Origin: Pseudomonas abieticivorans
GTDB taxonomy: Bacteria > Pseudomonadota > Gammaproteobacteria > Pseudomonadales > Pseudomonadaceae
Length of the DNA stretch: 64,000 nucleotides
NCBI RefSeq assembly: GCF_023509015.1
Contig: NZ_CP094975.1
Coordinates: 999,501 to 1,063,500 of the forward strand
Direction: 5' to 3'
Every line of letters begins with the position of its first letter. The first letter of the stretch is position 1. Shown here piece after piece: positions 27,694-38,838 of this stretch. Both the position numbers and the translations under genes were made by a program. The notes under the pieces are model-generated. The model ran no database searches and was not told the origin of the DNA. It worked only from the letters and a program-made list of their open reading frames with translations.

Positions 27694-30027
27694 CTACTCG
27701 GGTAAAACGTCTATCTGCTGCAGCGCGAGCCCCAGAGTCCGCCCATCAAGCGCCCCCACCAGCGCATGGGGGGACGTTGCATTTAATACCTCGAACTCAA
27801 TCGTCTGGACGGCTAACGTAGTTGAAATAGGGATCCGAACCTCGTGGCCTTCGCTTGCTGTCAAACTGAGCGATTGTTGCCAGAGCTTGCCATCCTCGGA
27901 GCTCTTTATTTCGATATTCAAGGGCCGAGTCGGGCTTGCACCAAATACATTAAACTTCAAAACGGCAACACACGACGCAACAGCGCAGTGCCCCTCCGTC
28001 GGCAAGGTCAACTTCGCACGGGCACGGGACCATACAAGCTGCGGCTCCACTGGATACCAACCGTCGGTCAACACCAATGGGGCGCGGGCACTCTTGCCAA
28101 AAATCAGGGGGTAGCTGACACCCTCCAGCCCCAAGGCAATAATTTTCGCTTTACCCTCGGGGCTGCGGTACTGCTCGCGCAACCGAACTGTCGCGAACAG
28201 ATCAGTTTCATTGACCTCCAGATACGGGTTTCTGCTCAAGGCACTGATTACATCTGCCAGTTCACGCCTGTGCTGGGATGGGCAAGTAAACCCGGGGATA
28301 TTGCTATACCTGGCCACCTGGTTTGGCGTCAAACTGGCAGACGTCTCGTCCATGCAGGGCCAAAGATGAGGTGCCCACAGCATGTTGAAATAAGGCAGGA
28401 CAACGGTGTCAGCCTCGTTCGACGACAGCATGTTTATGATGCCGGGTATGCTGCTGACGCCCAGGTTGCCCCCAAGGGCTAGCATCACCGAAGGCCATCT
28501 TTCCTGAGCGGCCGCCAGGTTTTTATCACCACCTATGTTCAAAGTATAAAACTTCGCCTTAGCAGCTAGATAACCCGCAATGAAATCATTCCCCCAGGGT
28601 ACAAACGCGACTCGCTCTCCCGGCTTCACGTGCTGAGCAACCTCGGGAATCAAAGCGTCATCAATTTGCTCGAAGAGTACTCTGCGATCTTTGCCGCTGT
28701 GCCATTTCTGAACGACATTGGGCAGGTTGAAAATCACGATGACCAGCATGAGCAACATGCAAAAAGCGCGGTGAGACTGCTCCTTTCTAGCCACAGCCAT
28801 CATTACCAATAACCAAAGACCAAAGACGCCCAAAACAGCCCAGCGATAAGAAGCCCTCATGACATTGAAACCAGGGAGCTTATCAGAAAGCCACGCGTTA
28901 CCCGTGGGCATCACGGCGTAGGATGCGGCCATTATTGGAGTGTTCTGGGTTGATTCCGCTTGCTGCCAAGCGACAGGCTTGGTCGAGTTGATCTTTACCG
29001 AAGGGCCCAACGCCATGTAATAGGCAAGCAACGTGATCAGAAGTATGCCCCACGCTAACTTGCAATCGCGTCGCACAAGCCAGCAGGACAACAGCCCTGC
29101 AATCAGTAACGGGAGTGCAAATGTAGTGCTCCAGACCGAGTAATCGCCGAAATAAACGGCATCGCTACGGCTGACGCTAAACCCTAGTAGATCCGGAAGC
29201 CAAAGAATACCGGTCGTGGGCACAACCAAGAAAGAAAGATCCAGCCCCCACCCTCTGAAAAAATCCAATGACTGAGGCGCAAAATTCGAACGCCCGATGT
29301 AGAGGGTGAATAACAGGTAGGCCAAGGCCATGCTACACACATGAACCGGCAAGGCGACTTTCAACAACAGCAAACGGACGTCGGGCCGCAGAATAAAAGA
29401 AAAAACGAGGAGCGCGCTCGCACCCATGGCGAACATGATGAAGGTGTAGCCGTCCATAAAGATCGAAATAACGGCAGCTGCACAATAAAAAACAGTGCTG
29501 GACACTGACAGCGAATGTGCCCGTGGATCAAGCAGGAAAAGCCTGACTGCCCCAAGAAAATAAAAAGACATCAAGGCCATACCCATGGACAACATGCTGT
29601 AGCCCGCATGGGCCCAAAGCATGGGCATGCTGAGCCATACTGCGCCACCCACCAGAGCCGATAGCTTGGTAGCCCCTAATGCCCGACTGATCTTGTAGGC
29701 CGAAGCAAAGGCGACCAGCAACCAGAATGCGACAACCATTGTGTAAGCGTCGGCAGCTTGCAGCCCGAGCCGTATCAGCAGACTGGCGGGTAGTGCCCCG
29801 GAAAGCCCGAACGCAATGGACGCAGGTTTTGGCAGCCCGAAATTATGCGCATGAAGGTCAAGAACCGGACCATTAGCGAGTGACTGCGAAAAACCGCTCA
29901 ACCAGACAGCCTGCCCCAGTGTCGGCACGGTATAAAATGGAATAGCCCCATGCACCACAAGCAGGAAAGCAATAATTGCAATCGCCAACAGCACCTCGAA
30001 AGCGGACCATCTTTTTGCATTATTCAT
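27694..30027 (-). CDS. Large multispanning membrane protein, putative GT-C glycosyltransferase
   Basis: 777 residues. The first 430 carry about 12 hydrophobic segments. The last 340 form a soluble domain, ending in a beta-rich region (LTLPTEGHCAVASCVAVLKF onward). The layout, membrane helices then a periplasmic domain, matches GT-C enzymes that use polyprenyl-phosphate sugars. An Asp-containing first periplasmic loop (VLDLHAHNFGLPKPASIAFG) is the expected catalytic site. No exact family was recognised. Its start overlaps the flippase-like gene by 8 bp. With the upstream GT2 it could form a make-flip-transfer set that decorates LPS. Confidence 0.65.
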   Translation of the reverse strand: MNNAKRWSAFEVLLAIAIIAFLLVVHGAIPFYTVPTLGQAVWLSGFSQSLANGPVLDLHAHNFGLPKPASIAFGLSGALPASLLIRLGLQAADAYTMVVAFWLLVAFASAYKISRALGATKLSALVGGAVWLSMPMLWAHAGYSMLSMGMALMSFYFLGAVRLFLLDPRAHSLSVSSTVFYCAAAVISIFMDGYTFIMFAMGASALLVFSFILRPDVRLLLLKVALPVHVCSMALAYLLFTLYIGRSNFAPQSLDFFRGWGLDLSFLVVPTTGILWLPDLLGFSVSRSDAVYFGDYSVWSTTFALPLLIAGLLSCWLVRRDCKLAWGILLITLLAYYMALGPSVKINSTKPVAWQQAESTQNTPIMAASYAVMPTGNAWLSDKLPGFNVMRASYRWAVLGVFGLWLLVMMAVARKEQSHRAFCMLLMLVIVIFNLPNVVQKWHSGKDRRVLFEQIDDALIPEVAQHVKPGERVAFVPWGNDFIAGYLAAKAKFYTLNIGGDKNLAAAQERWPSVMLALGGNLGVSSIPGIINMLSSNEADTVVLPYFNMLWAPHLWPCMDETSASLTPNQVARYSNIPGFTCPSQHRRELADVISALSRNPYLEVNETDLFATVRLREQYRSPEGKAKIIALGLEGVSYPLIFGKSARAPLVLTDGWYPVEPQLVWSRARAKLTLPTEGHCAVASCVAVLKFNVFGASPTRPLNIEIKSSEDGKLWQQSLSLTASEGHEVRIPISTTLAVQTIEFEVLNATSPHALVGALDGRTLGLALQQIDVLPE

Positions 30028-30904
30028 TATCGGATCCTCGATATTTTTCGCGTATGCCTAGCGACGCCAAAAAGAAAAGCACATCACCCGCTACTGTCAC
30101 CAAGCGCCCCAATAGAGTCGCCAGCAACAGGTCCGCTTCGGGGATGTTGCCCTTAAAAAGAAAAAGAAGAATCAGTTCGCGAACCCCTAACCCTGCTGGC
30201 GCACCGGGAGTGACAAATCCCCCTAGCCAGGCAACAACGTAAGCGCCACCGATCTGCACCATCCATTGCCCACCTGCAATAGGTTGACTTGAAATTGCGG
30301 CCAATAAGGCAACAAACAAAGCGCCCGAGAGCATCAGAAAAAGCGTTTGCATCAGAAACGCATTGGCAACATCACGGTTTCGCAAACGCCGCAGAACCGT
30401 TGCGACGCCGCAGACTAGAATCATCCAGAGTGTTGCCCCTGCAAGAAAGGGCAATTGTGGTGCCACCAAGGGAAGGGCCAGCGTGGCGAAAATAGCGCCA
30501 GAAACCGCTATGAGTAAAAGCTCAGCCAAAGTCGATCTAGCTAGCACAGCCCCGCTCACACCTGCGGCCAACCCCAGTGCCTGTCGACCGGCAAGGTGGA
30601 AAATGTTCCCTGGCAGGTATTTCGCCAGTTGGGAAATGCCGTAGATTCGCACCGCCTGCCAACGACCGAGCCCAGCGCCCGAACTATGAATCAATTGAAA
30701 CCAGGCGCTACCGAGCAAGATATTCGCAAAAGCGTAGCATGCGATGAGAACGACTATCAGCACCCAAGTGCCAGCAGAGATACTTGCCGGATTTAGCTCA
30801 CCCCAATAGGTGTGCAACCTGAATGCGACAAAAGCGATGCCGACCAACGCCAACCCACTGCCCACCCAATGCAGCAATCGCTTCAACGAGCCACCTGGCT
30901 TCAT
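30020..30904 (-). CDS. Flippase-like membrane protein (UPF0104 / LPG-synthase TM family)
   Basis: 294 residues, with about 8 hydrophobic helices. It has the family landmarks YGISQLAKYLPGNIFHLAGR near residue 80 and a glycine-rich GGFVTPGAPAGLGVRELIL near 225. Members include the membrane domain of MprF, which flips lysyl-lipids, and stand-alone proteins in glycan loci. It may move the polyprenyl-linked sugar made by the GT2. ATG 30904 overlaps the methyltransferase stop as ATGA, so it is preferred to ATG 30934. Function inferred from fold and context. Confidence 0.8.
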   Translation of the reverse strand: MKPGGSLKRLLHWVGSGLALVGIAFVAFRLHTYWGELNPASISAGTWVLIVVLIACYAFANILLGSAWFQLIHSSGAGLGRWQAVRIYGISQLAKYLPGNIFHLAGRQALGLAAGVSGAVLARSTLAELLLIAVSGAIFATLALPLVAPQLPFLAGATLWMILVCGVATVLRRLRNRDVANAFLMQTLFLMLSGALFVALLAAISSQPIAGGQWMVQIGGAYVVAWLGGFVTPGAPAGLGVRELILLFLFKGNIPEADLLLATLLGRLVTVAGDVLFFLASLGIREKYRGSDNE

Positions 30905-31542
30905 GGTTTCAAACGACAAAGCAGCATTGTCCATGGTAACGGCGACTTGACGACCTGGACATCAAAGTACTTTGAAACCAATCGGACAAAAGCAGCCTTC
31001 GACCAGTGCTGAATATGGCCGGGGGTATTACCGCCGCTGAATACGTATTTCCCACGCGCAAGGTTAAGGGCGCACCAGAGCGGTTCGCGTGGCACGCTAA
31101 TGATCAGATTTTTCGTCACGACACGCTGCAGTGCTGCAAGCGCGAGTTCCGGGTCTTCGAGATGCTCCAGCACTTCGCAACATACGATCAATTCTGCGCA
31201 ATCTCGCGGGGCTTGCAAATCATAGACACTGCGTACTTCGAACAAAGTATCCGAAAGCCCTCGCTGAGCCGAATTCTCCCGCGCCATCTCAATCACTTGG
31301 CTGGAAAAATCACAGCCTCTTGCCGACAACCCCTTGTCTGTCCATTGCAGCACCCAATAGCCCTCGCCACACCCCACCTCATGGATAGAGGAAGGAGATG
31401 CCTGAGAGACCAACTCGGAGAGCGCCGACTCGAAGCCATTCATGATCCACTTTACGATGGGGTTCCGAGCGCCGTACTTGTCGTAAGTATTCCCAACGAC
31501 GATACCGTCTTCCTGCTCACCGCCTGAAATTTTAATGTTCAC
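30901..31542 (-). CDS. Class I SAM-dependent methyltransferase
   Basis: 213 residues. It has a SAM-binding IHEVGCGEGYWVLQW motif near residue 43, the acidic post-II residue in GCDFS and EVLEHLEDPELAL near 115, the UbiE/Methyltransf_11-like layout. GTG 31542 sits in the end of the GT2 gene (11-bp overlap) and has GAGGAC upstream; the open frame continues to 31629 without a better start. It could methylate a lipid-linked sugar or the polyprenyl-glycan end. Target unknown. Confidence 0.82.
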   Translation of the reverse strand: MNIKISGGEQEDGIVVGNTYDKYGARNPIVKWIMNGFESALSELVSQASPSSIHEVGCGEGYWVLQWTDKGLSARGCDFSSQVIEMARENSAQRGLSDTLFEVRSVYDLQAPRDCAELIVCCEVLEHLEDPELALAALQRVVTKNLIISVPREPLWCALNLARGKYVFSGGNTPGHIQHWSKAAFVRLVSKYFDVQVVKSPLPWTMLLCRLKP

Positions 31543-32521
31543 ATGTAGTGTCCTCGTCCGACTCGCGGTCCTCAGCGGCCGCCCGTTTACGGTCATTCTG
31601 AGAGGCTGTCTTGAATCGGATATCCTCAAGCAACTTTCTATTGGCCGACAGCAGGTCAGCCATCAGTGCAACTAGCAAAGTCTGGAATCCGATACCTAAT
31701 AATACAGACGCCAATATCAAGGATTGAACATGCCCATCACCTTGGCCATTCAAATAACCCCACAAGAAACGAAGTCCTATCAGGAAACCAGAACCGAACA
31801 ACACACCTCCTATCGTCCCAAAAAAACTGACCGGGCGATAAATGATAAAGATACGGACAATGGTCACAATACTGCGACGTATATAGGAGGGAATACTCTT
31901 TACCAACCGCGATGGTCTCAGGTCCTCATTGACGCGAATAGGCACCGACATGATAGCCATGTTTTTCTGACCGGCCTGAATGATTGTTTCCAATGTATAG
32001 GTATAGTCATTAAAAACCATCAGGCGCTGCGCCGCCGCTCGGCTCATGGCCCTGAAGCCACTAGGCGCATCGGGAATATCCGTTTTACTGGCCGCACGCA
32101 CCACCCAACTTCCAAGTTTTTGCAATGCCTTTTTGGCAGGTGAGAAATGCTCAATGGTCGATATGGGGCGGGCTCCGACCACAATCTCGGCACGGTGCTC
32201 TAGAATCGGAGCGGTCAAAAGCGGAATGTCATCAGCATGGTACTGGTTGTCTGCATCGGTATTGACAATGACATCGGCGCCTAACCGCAAGCACTCGTCA
32301 AGCCCCGTCATGAACGCGCGTGCTAAACCTTTGTTGCCCGTGTGACGAACAACTTTCGCCCCATGGGTCAGGGCAACGGCTACGGTTTCGTCGCGGCTGC
32401 CATCATCGATTATCAACCACTCAACCGATGTGAAGCCCGGCACTGCCTTCGGTAGTGCACTCAGCGTAATGGAAAGCGTTTCTGCTTCATTGTAACAAGG
32501 TACTTGTATTATCAGCTTCAT
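31532..32521 (-). CDS. Family 2 glycosyltransferase, polyprenyl-phosphate type
   Basis: 329 residues. The GT-A domain begins with QVPCYNEAETL. A metal-binding DAD motif (VNTDADNQYHADD) lies near residue 87, and a RPSRLVKS segment near 208. Two membrane helices lie at about 228-250 and 265-290. This is the dolichol-phosphate mannosyl/glucosyltransferase (DPM/GtrB) layout, which makes polyprenyl-phosphate hexoses on the cytoplasmic face. The 262-bp gap upstream (32522-32783) is AT-rich, with no credible gene, and probably holds a promoter. It is first of the unit GT2-methyltransferase-flippase-777-residue protein. Confidence 0.87.
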   Translation of the reverse strand: MKLIIQVPCYNEAETLSITLSALPKAVPGFTSVEWLIIDDGSRDETVAVALTHGAKVVRHTGNKGLARAFMTGLDECLRLGADVIVNTDADNQYHADDIPLLTAPILEHRAEIVVGARPISTIEHFSPAKKALQKLGSWVVRAASKTDIPDAPSGFRAMSRAAAQRLMVFNDYTYTLETIIQAGQKNMAIMSVPIRVNEDLRPSRLVKSIPSYIRRSIVTIVRIFIIYRPVSFFGTIGGVLFGSGFLIGLRFLWGYLNGQGDGHVQSLILASVLLGIGFQTLLVALMADLLSANRKLLEDIRFKTASQNDRKRAAAEDRESDEDTTCEH

Positions 32522-32783
32522 AAATTACAAACCAATGTCCTGTAAACGTACTCGCTACCGGAAAGCATACCAGCCTTTCAAACGAGTACAGCATACAAAT
32601 AAAAAATGTCGACATGCGACAATCGAAGCTGAAAACCAGCCTCCACACACCTTGCATCAAATTCGATTCATTTCTGACAAAAACGGCATTACAACGATCA
32701 TTGAAAGGAATCGAACCTTCAAAATAGAACCGCCATACACGCAGCGCGTAATGGCCGATAGTACGCCCAACAATCACCGCCCC

Positions 32784-33899
32784 CTATCGCTTAGACAACA
32801 ATCGATATAACGTGGAATAGCTTTCAGCCATCATAGTCGCGGAGAATACTTCTTCGTAACGCTGTACAGCCCTGCGCCCCATACTCGATGACAACTCGGG
32901 GTTTTCCCATAGAGTCACCATCGCCAGTGCCAACGCCCCGGCATCCCGTGGCGGCACGACCAACCCCGTCTCATCGGCAATATTGATGAAAGTAGTCCCC
33001 GATCCCATCTCACAGGAAATCATAGGTTTCCCATACATCGCGCCTTCCAGCAGCGAAATACCGAACGACTCCGAACGCAGATGTGACGGGAATACGAACG
33101 CATAGCACAACTGCAACAAAGCAGCCTTGTCGTCGTCTGGCAAGCCACCCAGAAAATGGACATTAGTGAGGCCCAATTGAGCGGCCTGCGCCTTCAACTC
33201 GGCCTCTAGATGGCCGCCACCGAGAATGACTACCGGCAGTTGAGTGGTCTTGGCTGCCGCCAACAGGTAGTCCAGGCCCTTGTAATAACGCAGCGCGCCG
33301 ACGAACAGAAAGAACCGCTCGCCCAATAGAGCACGCCAGTGCTCAAGCTTGGCTGGCGATGGCGTGGGGTAGGTCGCTCGGTCCAACCCGTAAGGGATGA
33401 TCCGCACCTTGTCTTCGAAGCGTGTCAGCACCGGGCTACTCTGCGCATAGTTGGGCGAGGAGGCCACGATGCAATCGACACTTGAAAGAAAGCGATTCAT
33501 CAACGGCTGGTACAGCTTGAGCAAGAACTTTTGTTTGACGATGTCGGAGTGATAACTCACCACGGTCGGCTTGCGTAGCCGGCTGGCAAAGTGCACCAGG
33601 TCCATGTAAGGCCAAGGGAAATGGTAATGAATGATATCGGCCTGTTGGGCAAGCTCGGCAAAATCCTTGAATGCCGACAACGACAAGCCCGTCGAGGCGA
33701 CATGCAGGTCAAGTTTAGAGCGATGAGTGACATGGTGACCCACCCGCTCGTTACGTGCGGCGCCCCGATCACTGAGGTACAGCACTTCAGACTCGAAACC
33801 ATGGCTGGCACAGCCTTCGGCAATCTGGAAGATGACCTGCTCGATACCGCCCATGGTTTCCGGATAATAGGTTTTGAAAAAGTGCAGGACTTTACTCAT
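32784..33899 (-). CDS. wbpZ: D-rhamnan glycosyltransferase, WbpZ-like
   Basis: 371 residues, GT-B fold, family 4. It starts MSKVLHFFKTYYPETMGGIEQ, with the donor-side Gly-Gly loop. The C-terminal FLFVGALRYYKGLDYL and the EX7E motif in SESFGISLLEGAMYGKP are present. In P. aeruginosa, WbpZ adds the first D-rhamnose to the primer of the A-band polymer. The match to WbpZ is by N-terminus and by neighbours (gmd-rmd-wbpY-wbpZ). ATG 33899 shares one base with the wbpY stop; the longer frame to 34004 lies inside wbpY. Confidence 0.85.
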   Translation of the reverse strand: MSKVLHFFKTYYPETMGGIEQVIFQIAEGCASHGFESEVLYLSDRGAARNERVGHHVTHRSKLDLHVASTGLSLSAFKDFAELAQQADIIHYHFPWPYMDLVHFASRLRKPTVVSYHSDIVKQKFLLKLYQPLMNRFLSSVDCIVASSPNYAQSSPVLTRFEDKVRIIPYGLDRATYPTPSPAKLEHWRALLGERFFLFVGALRYYKGLDYLLAAAKTTQLPVVILGGGHLEAELKAQAAQLGLTNVHFLGGLPDDDKAALLQLCYAFVFPSHLRSESFGISLLEGAMYGKPMISCEMGSGTTFINIADETGLVVPPRDAGALALAMVTLWENPELSSSMGRRAVQRYEEVFSATMMAESYSTLYRLLSKR

Positions 33900-35038
33900 C
33901 AGCCTTGCACCCTCTTGTATACCTGCAGGGTTTGCTGTGCGCAGCGCTCCCAGGAAAACCCAGCTGCGTGCAACAGCCCTTGCTCGATCGCCCGGGTACG
34001 CCAAACCTCGTCTTCAAGGCCTTGTTGCAAATGGACCGTGAGCGTATCGACATCCATGGGTTCGCACATCAACGCCGCGTTACCAGCGACTTCCGGCAGC
34101 GACGAGCTATTGGAGCACACCACCGGCACACCGGAACTCATGGCCTCAAGCACAGGCAAACCGAAACCCTCGTAAAGTGAAGGAAAGGCAAACAAGCGAG
34201 CACCAGCAAACAACAGCGGCAACTCTTCACTAGGCACAAAGCCCAAGTAACGTGCCCAGCCTTCACGACGCGCGGTTTCGAGCCGGGCGTGGATGGCGTC
34301 GTTACGCCAGCCATGGTAGCCGGTCAGGATCAATGGCCAACGGGTCCGCACCTCCATCGGCAGGCGGCTGTAGGCATCAAGCAAGGTATCGATGTTCTTG
34401 CGTGGCTCGATAGTGCCTACAAACAGGCTATAGCCACCCGGTTCCAACCCGTGACGCGCAAGCGTTGAGCGCAGCTCATCAGGGTTGCGCGGATGAAAGT
34501 CCGGCGAACTGGCCAACGGCACGGTATGAATGCGATCGATAGGCCAACCAAAGTACTCGGCCAGCTCACGGCGTGTGTATTCGGAATCGGTGATCAAGGC
34601 ATCCGCCCGAACCAACGTGGTTTTCAGTTCCTTTTGCAGGTAGCGCGCGAGCTGAGGCGCATGGCAATGAGCCCAGGTGAAAGGCGACAAATCATGAAAC
34701 GTCGCCACACTACGCCCTGCAAAAGGCGGCAGATAATAGTTGGGGCTGTGGTAGATAAAATCCCCGTGCCCCTTCAACGCGCGTTTGCGCAGCATTGGCA
34801 TCAGCAGTCGATAGGCCTCGACTGCCAGAAAATTCTTTTGAACCACACGCTTCAACCCATAACCGCTTCCTGACGCTTCGGAAGCCGTGGGAAGCGCAGG
34901 CAAAAACCTCCGGCCGGCAAAAAACTGCAGATTGGTAATTTCCGGATTCTGTTGCAGGCGTAGCGCCAGCTCATAGGTATAGCGACCGATGCCAGTCAGC
35001 GGAAAGCGGACTGGCTCGACAGAAAGGACTAACTTCAT
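33899..35038 (-). CDS. wbpY: D-rhamnan glycosyltransferase, WbpY-like
   Basis: 379 residues, GT-B fold, family 4, near the length of WbpY. It has PLTGIGRYTYEL near the N-terminus, TFHDLSPF near residue 110, SLFVGTIEPRKNIDTLL near 215 and the EX7E motif in YEGFGLPVLEAMSSG near 295. In the A-band system WbpY adds alpha-1,3-linked D-rhamnose from GDP-D-rhamnose at the cytoplasmic face. It starts one base before the rmd stop ends, so coupled translation within gmd-rmd-wbpY-wbpZ is likely. Confidence 0.86.
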   Translation of the reverse strand: MKLVLSVEPVRFPLTGIGRYTYELALRLQQNPEITNLQFFAGRRFLPALPTASEASGSGYGLKRVVQKNFLAVEAYRLLMPMLRKRALKGHGDFIYHSPNYYLPPFAGRSVATFHDLSPFTWAHCHAPQLARYLQKELKTTLVRADALITDSEYTRRELAEYFGWPIDRIHTVPLASSPDFHPRNPDELRSTLARHGLEPGGYSLFVGTIEPRKNIDTLLDAYSRLPMEVRTRWPLILTGYHGWRNDAIHARLETARREGWARYLGFVPSEELPLLFAGARLFAFPSLYEGFGLPVLEAMSSGVPVVCSNSSSLPEVAGNAALMCEPMDVDTLTVHLQQGLEDEVWRTRAIEQGLLHAAGFSWERCAQQTLQVYKRVQG

Positions 35039-35930
35039 TATTCAGCCAGCATCCAGCTCAGGGTCTCTTCCAATGACGGCGTTTGCCAACCAGTGACCAA
35101 GGAACGCAACTTTGCATTGTCGCCGCACAAGGTTTTCACCTCGTTGGCACGTACAAAAGCGGGGTTCACTTCAACCTGGATCTGATGGCCTGTGATGGCC
35201 GTGCACATCGCAATTACTTCGCGCAGCGAGTGGGTCTTGCCTGAGCTAACATTTACGATTTCCCCAACCGGCTTGGCCTCGATCAAGCCACGATAGGCCT
35301 TGACCAAAGCGCGCACGTCGCTGAAATCACGCCACACATCCAGGTTACCGAGTTCAATCTTTTCTGCTTTGCGGCGAAAGTGAGAAACGATCTTGGGCAA
35401 AAGGAAGTTGTCTGCCTGCCCAACGCCGGTGTAGTTGAAGGGACGCGTGATAACGAGTGGCAACTTGTCACGCCACAAATTGGCCATGTATTCCATGGCC
35501 AGCTTGCTCACGGCATAGTCGTTCGCCGGCGCCGCTGGCGTCGATTCGCTGAGCAGCCCTTCGGAGACATTGCCGTAAACATTGGCACTGCTCGCGAGGA
35601 GCACGCAATCGAGTTGCTTGCCGCAGACTGCAACAGCTTCCAGCAGGTTACGCGTGCCAATCAAGTTGACCTGGTAGAACGCGTCCGCAGCGCCATGCCC
35701 GACAAATGCCAAGGCTGCGAGGTGCACCACCACGTCAGGTTGAACCGTTGCCAGCAAAGCGCGAAGCCCGGGACCATCAGCCAGGTCGACCTGGTGATAG
35801 TCTGCGTCATCGGAAGGTTGACTGCCCACCCCGATGACTTCGTAACCGTTGGCTTGCAACTCGGCGGCCATATAGCGGCCGGTGAAGCCATGAATACCCG
35901 TGATCAGTGCGCGTTTACCAGCAATAGTCA

Positions 35931-35931
<1 letters not shown>
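35038..35931 (-). CDS. rmd: GDP-6-deoxy-4-keto-D-mannose reductase
   Basis: 297 residues, extended SDR. It has TGIHGFTGRY near residue 10, HLAALAFVG near 70, a Ser in LASSANVYG and the YAVSK Tyr/Lys pair near 140. It reduces the Gmd product to GDP-D-rhamnose. The adjacent gmd and rhamnosyltransferases support this over the related GDP-fucose synthase, which would need epimerase activity and shows a different N-terminus. Its start ATG shares its A with the gmd stop. Confidence 0.92.
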
Positions 35932-37413
<1,482 letters not shown>

Positions 37414-38838
37414 TTGAATACCCCTCCGCTCGTCGTAGATCTCGACGGATCTTTACTCTCATCGGATATGCTGCTGGAGACCGGCATGGCGTTTGTTCGG
37501 TCCCACCCCCTGAGCTGCCTCAAACCGTTTTTATGGGTGATGCAAGGCAAATGCACTCTTAAAGAGAAATTGGCCCAGTCGACCGAGATCGATGTTTCCC
37601 TACTGCCTTATAACACCGCCGTTCTGGACTTACTAAAATTGGAAAAGCTGGCTGGCCGCCATATTATATTGGCGACCGCCACACACCACAGCATTGCACA
37701 AAGAATTGCCGACCATCTGGAGCTATTCGACGAGGTGCTGGCCAGCGACGCCAAGACCAATCTCAGCGGTCATCGCAAACGCGACCTCCTGGTGACACTG
37801 TACGGGAAGGAAGGTTACGACTATCTGGGTAATTCCAGTGATGACCTGATTGTCTGGGAATCTGCCCGCCACGCCTACATTGTCGACCCTGATCGCGGGG
37901 TTGAAAGGCGTGCTAGCAAGCTGCAGAAAACAGCCTTGGTGATCAATACGCCCCGTGCGCCGGTCAGAGATTGGCTCAAAGCATTACGCCTGCACCAATG
38001 GATGAAAAATCTGCTAATTTTCGTCCCCTTGTTGGCAGCGCATAAAATCGGCGATATCTCTCTACTTGTCAAAGCGGGCATCGCCTTCGTGTTATTTGGC
38101 ATTTGTGCCTCCAGCGTATATTTGCTCAACGACCTGCTGGACCTTGCCGACGATCGGCACCACAAGACCAAAAGAAACCGTCCTTTCGCGGCGGGCCGGT
38201 TGGGTCTCCTGGCAGGTATATTGGTCTTTCCAGTTCTTTTGATCATTGCATTCGGTGGGGCATTCCTGCTGCTCTCACCGGCGTTTGTAGGTGCACTACT
38301 CGCCTATTATGCGCTAACCCTCGCCTACTCATTTTCCCTGAAGCGAAAGATGGCTGTAGACGTCATTGCGCTAGCACTTCTCTACACCATGCGAATCATT
38401 GCGGGTGCCACAGCCCTGGCCCTGACGCTTACCTTTTGGATGCTCGCATTCTCAATGTTCATGTTTTTAAGCCTTGCACTCGTCAAGCGCTACGCCGAAC
38501 TGCGCGATGCACGCAAGAAAGGGCACAAAGAAAAAACACGCGGCCGTGGTTATTATCCTGATGATCTGGAAATGATTTCGTCGTTGGGCGCTGCGGCGGG
38601 CTACCTGTCGGTGATGGTGCTGGCACTTTATATTCACGATAATGTCACAGTCGAACTGTATCAGCACCCCCAGATCATCTGGATGGCGTGCCCGCTTTTG
38701 CTGTTCTGGATTACACGGATCTGGGTGCTCACCCATCGCGGAGAAATGCACGAAGACCCCGTTGTCTTTGCAATAAAGGACAGAACTAGCCTTATTGTCG
38801 GCGCGCTGTTCTGTCTTGTTTTTTGGATTGCAGCCTGA
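37414..38838 (+). CDS. HAD phosphatase-UbiA prenyltransferase fusion (polyprenyl-phosphoribose synthase type)
   Basis: 474 residues. The N-terminal ~170 are a HAD phosphatase: DxD motif VVDLDGS (D9, D11), LATATHH near 87 and GNSSDDL near 140. The rest is a UbiA-type membrane protein, with NDLLDLADDRHHKTKRNRP at 239-256, the Asp-rich site as in mycobacterial Rv3806c. That enzyme joins PRPP to decaprenyl phosphate; its product must then lose a 5-phosphate, which the fused HAD domain could do. TTG 37414 has AGGGAAG eight bases upstream. First gene of a seven-gene operon; its stop overlaps the next start by one base. Confidence 0.87.
   Translation: MNTPPLVVDLDGSLLSSDMLLETGMAFVRSHPLSCLKPFLWVMQGKCTLKEKLAQSTEIDVSLLPYNTAVLDLLKLEKLAGRHIILATATHHSIAQRIADHLELFDEVLASDAKTNLSGHRKRDLLVTLYGKEGYDYLGNSSDDLIVWESARHAYIVDPDRGVERRASKLQKTALVINTPRAPVRDWLKALRLHQWMKNLLIFVPLLAAHKIGDISLLVKAGIAFVLFGICASSVYLLNDLLDLADDRHHKTKRNRPFAAGRLGLLAGILVFPVLLIIAFGGAFLLLSPAFVGALLAYYALTLAYSFSLKRKMAVDVIALALLYTMRIIAGATALALTLTFWMLAFSMFMFLSLALVKRYAELRDARKKGHKEKTRGRGYYPDDLEMISSLGAAAGYLSVMVLALYIHDNVTVELYQHPQIIWMACPLLLFWITRIWVLTHRGEMHEDPVVFAIKDRTSLIVGALFCLVFWIAA

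Noticed and set aside
32487..32777. 96-residue minus-strand frame in the gap before the GT2
   Set aside because: No ribosome site, odd composition and overlap with the GT2 start; likely the 5' leader.
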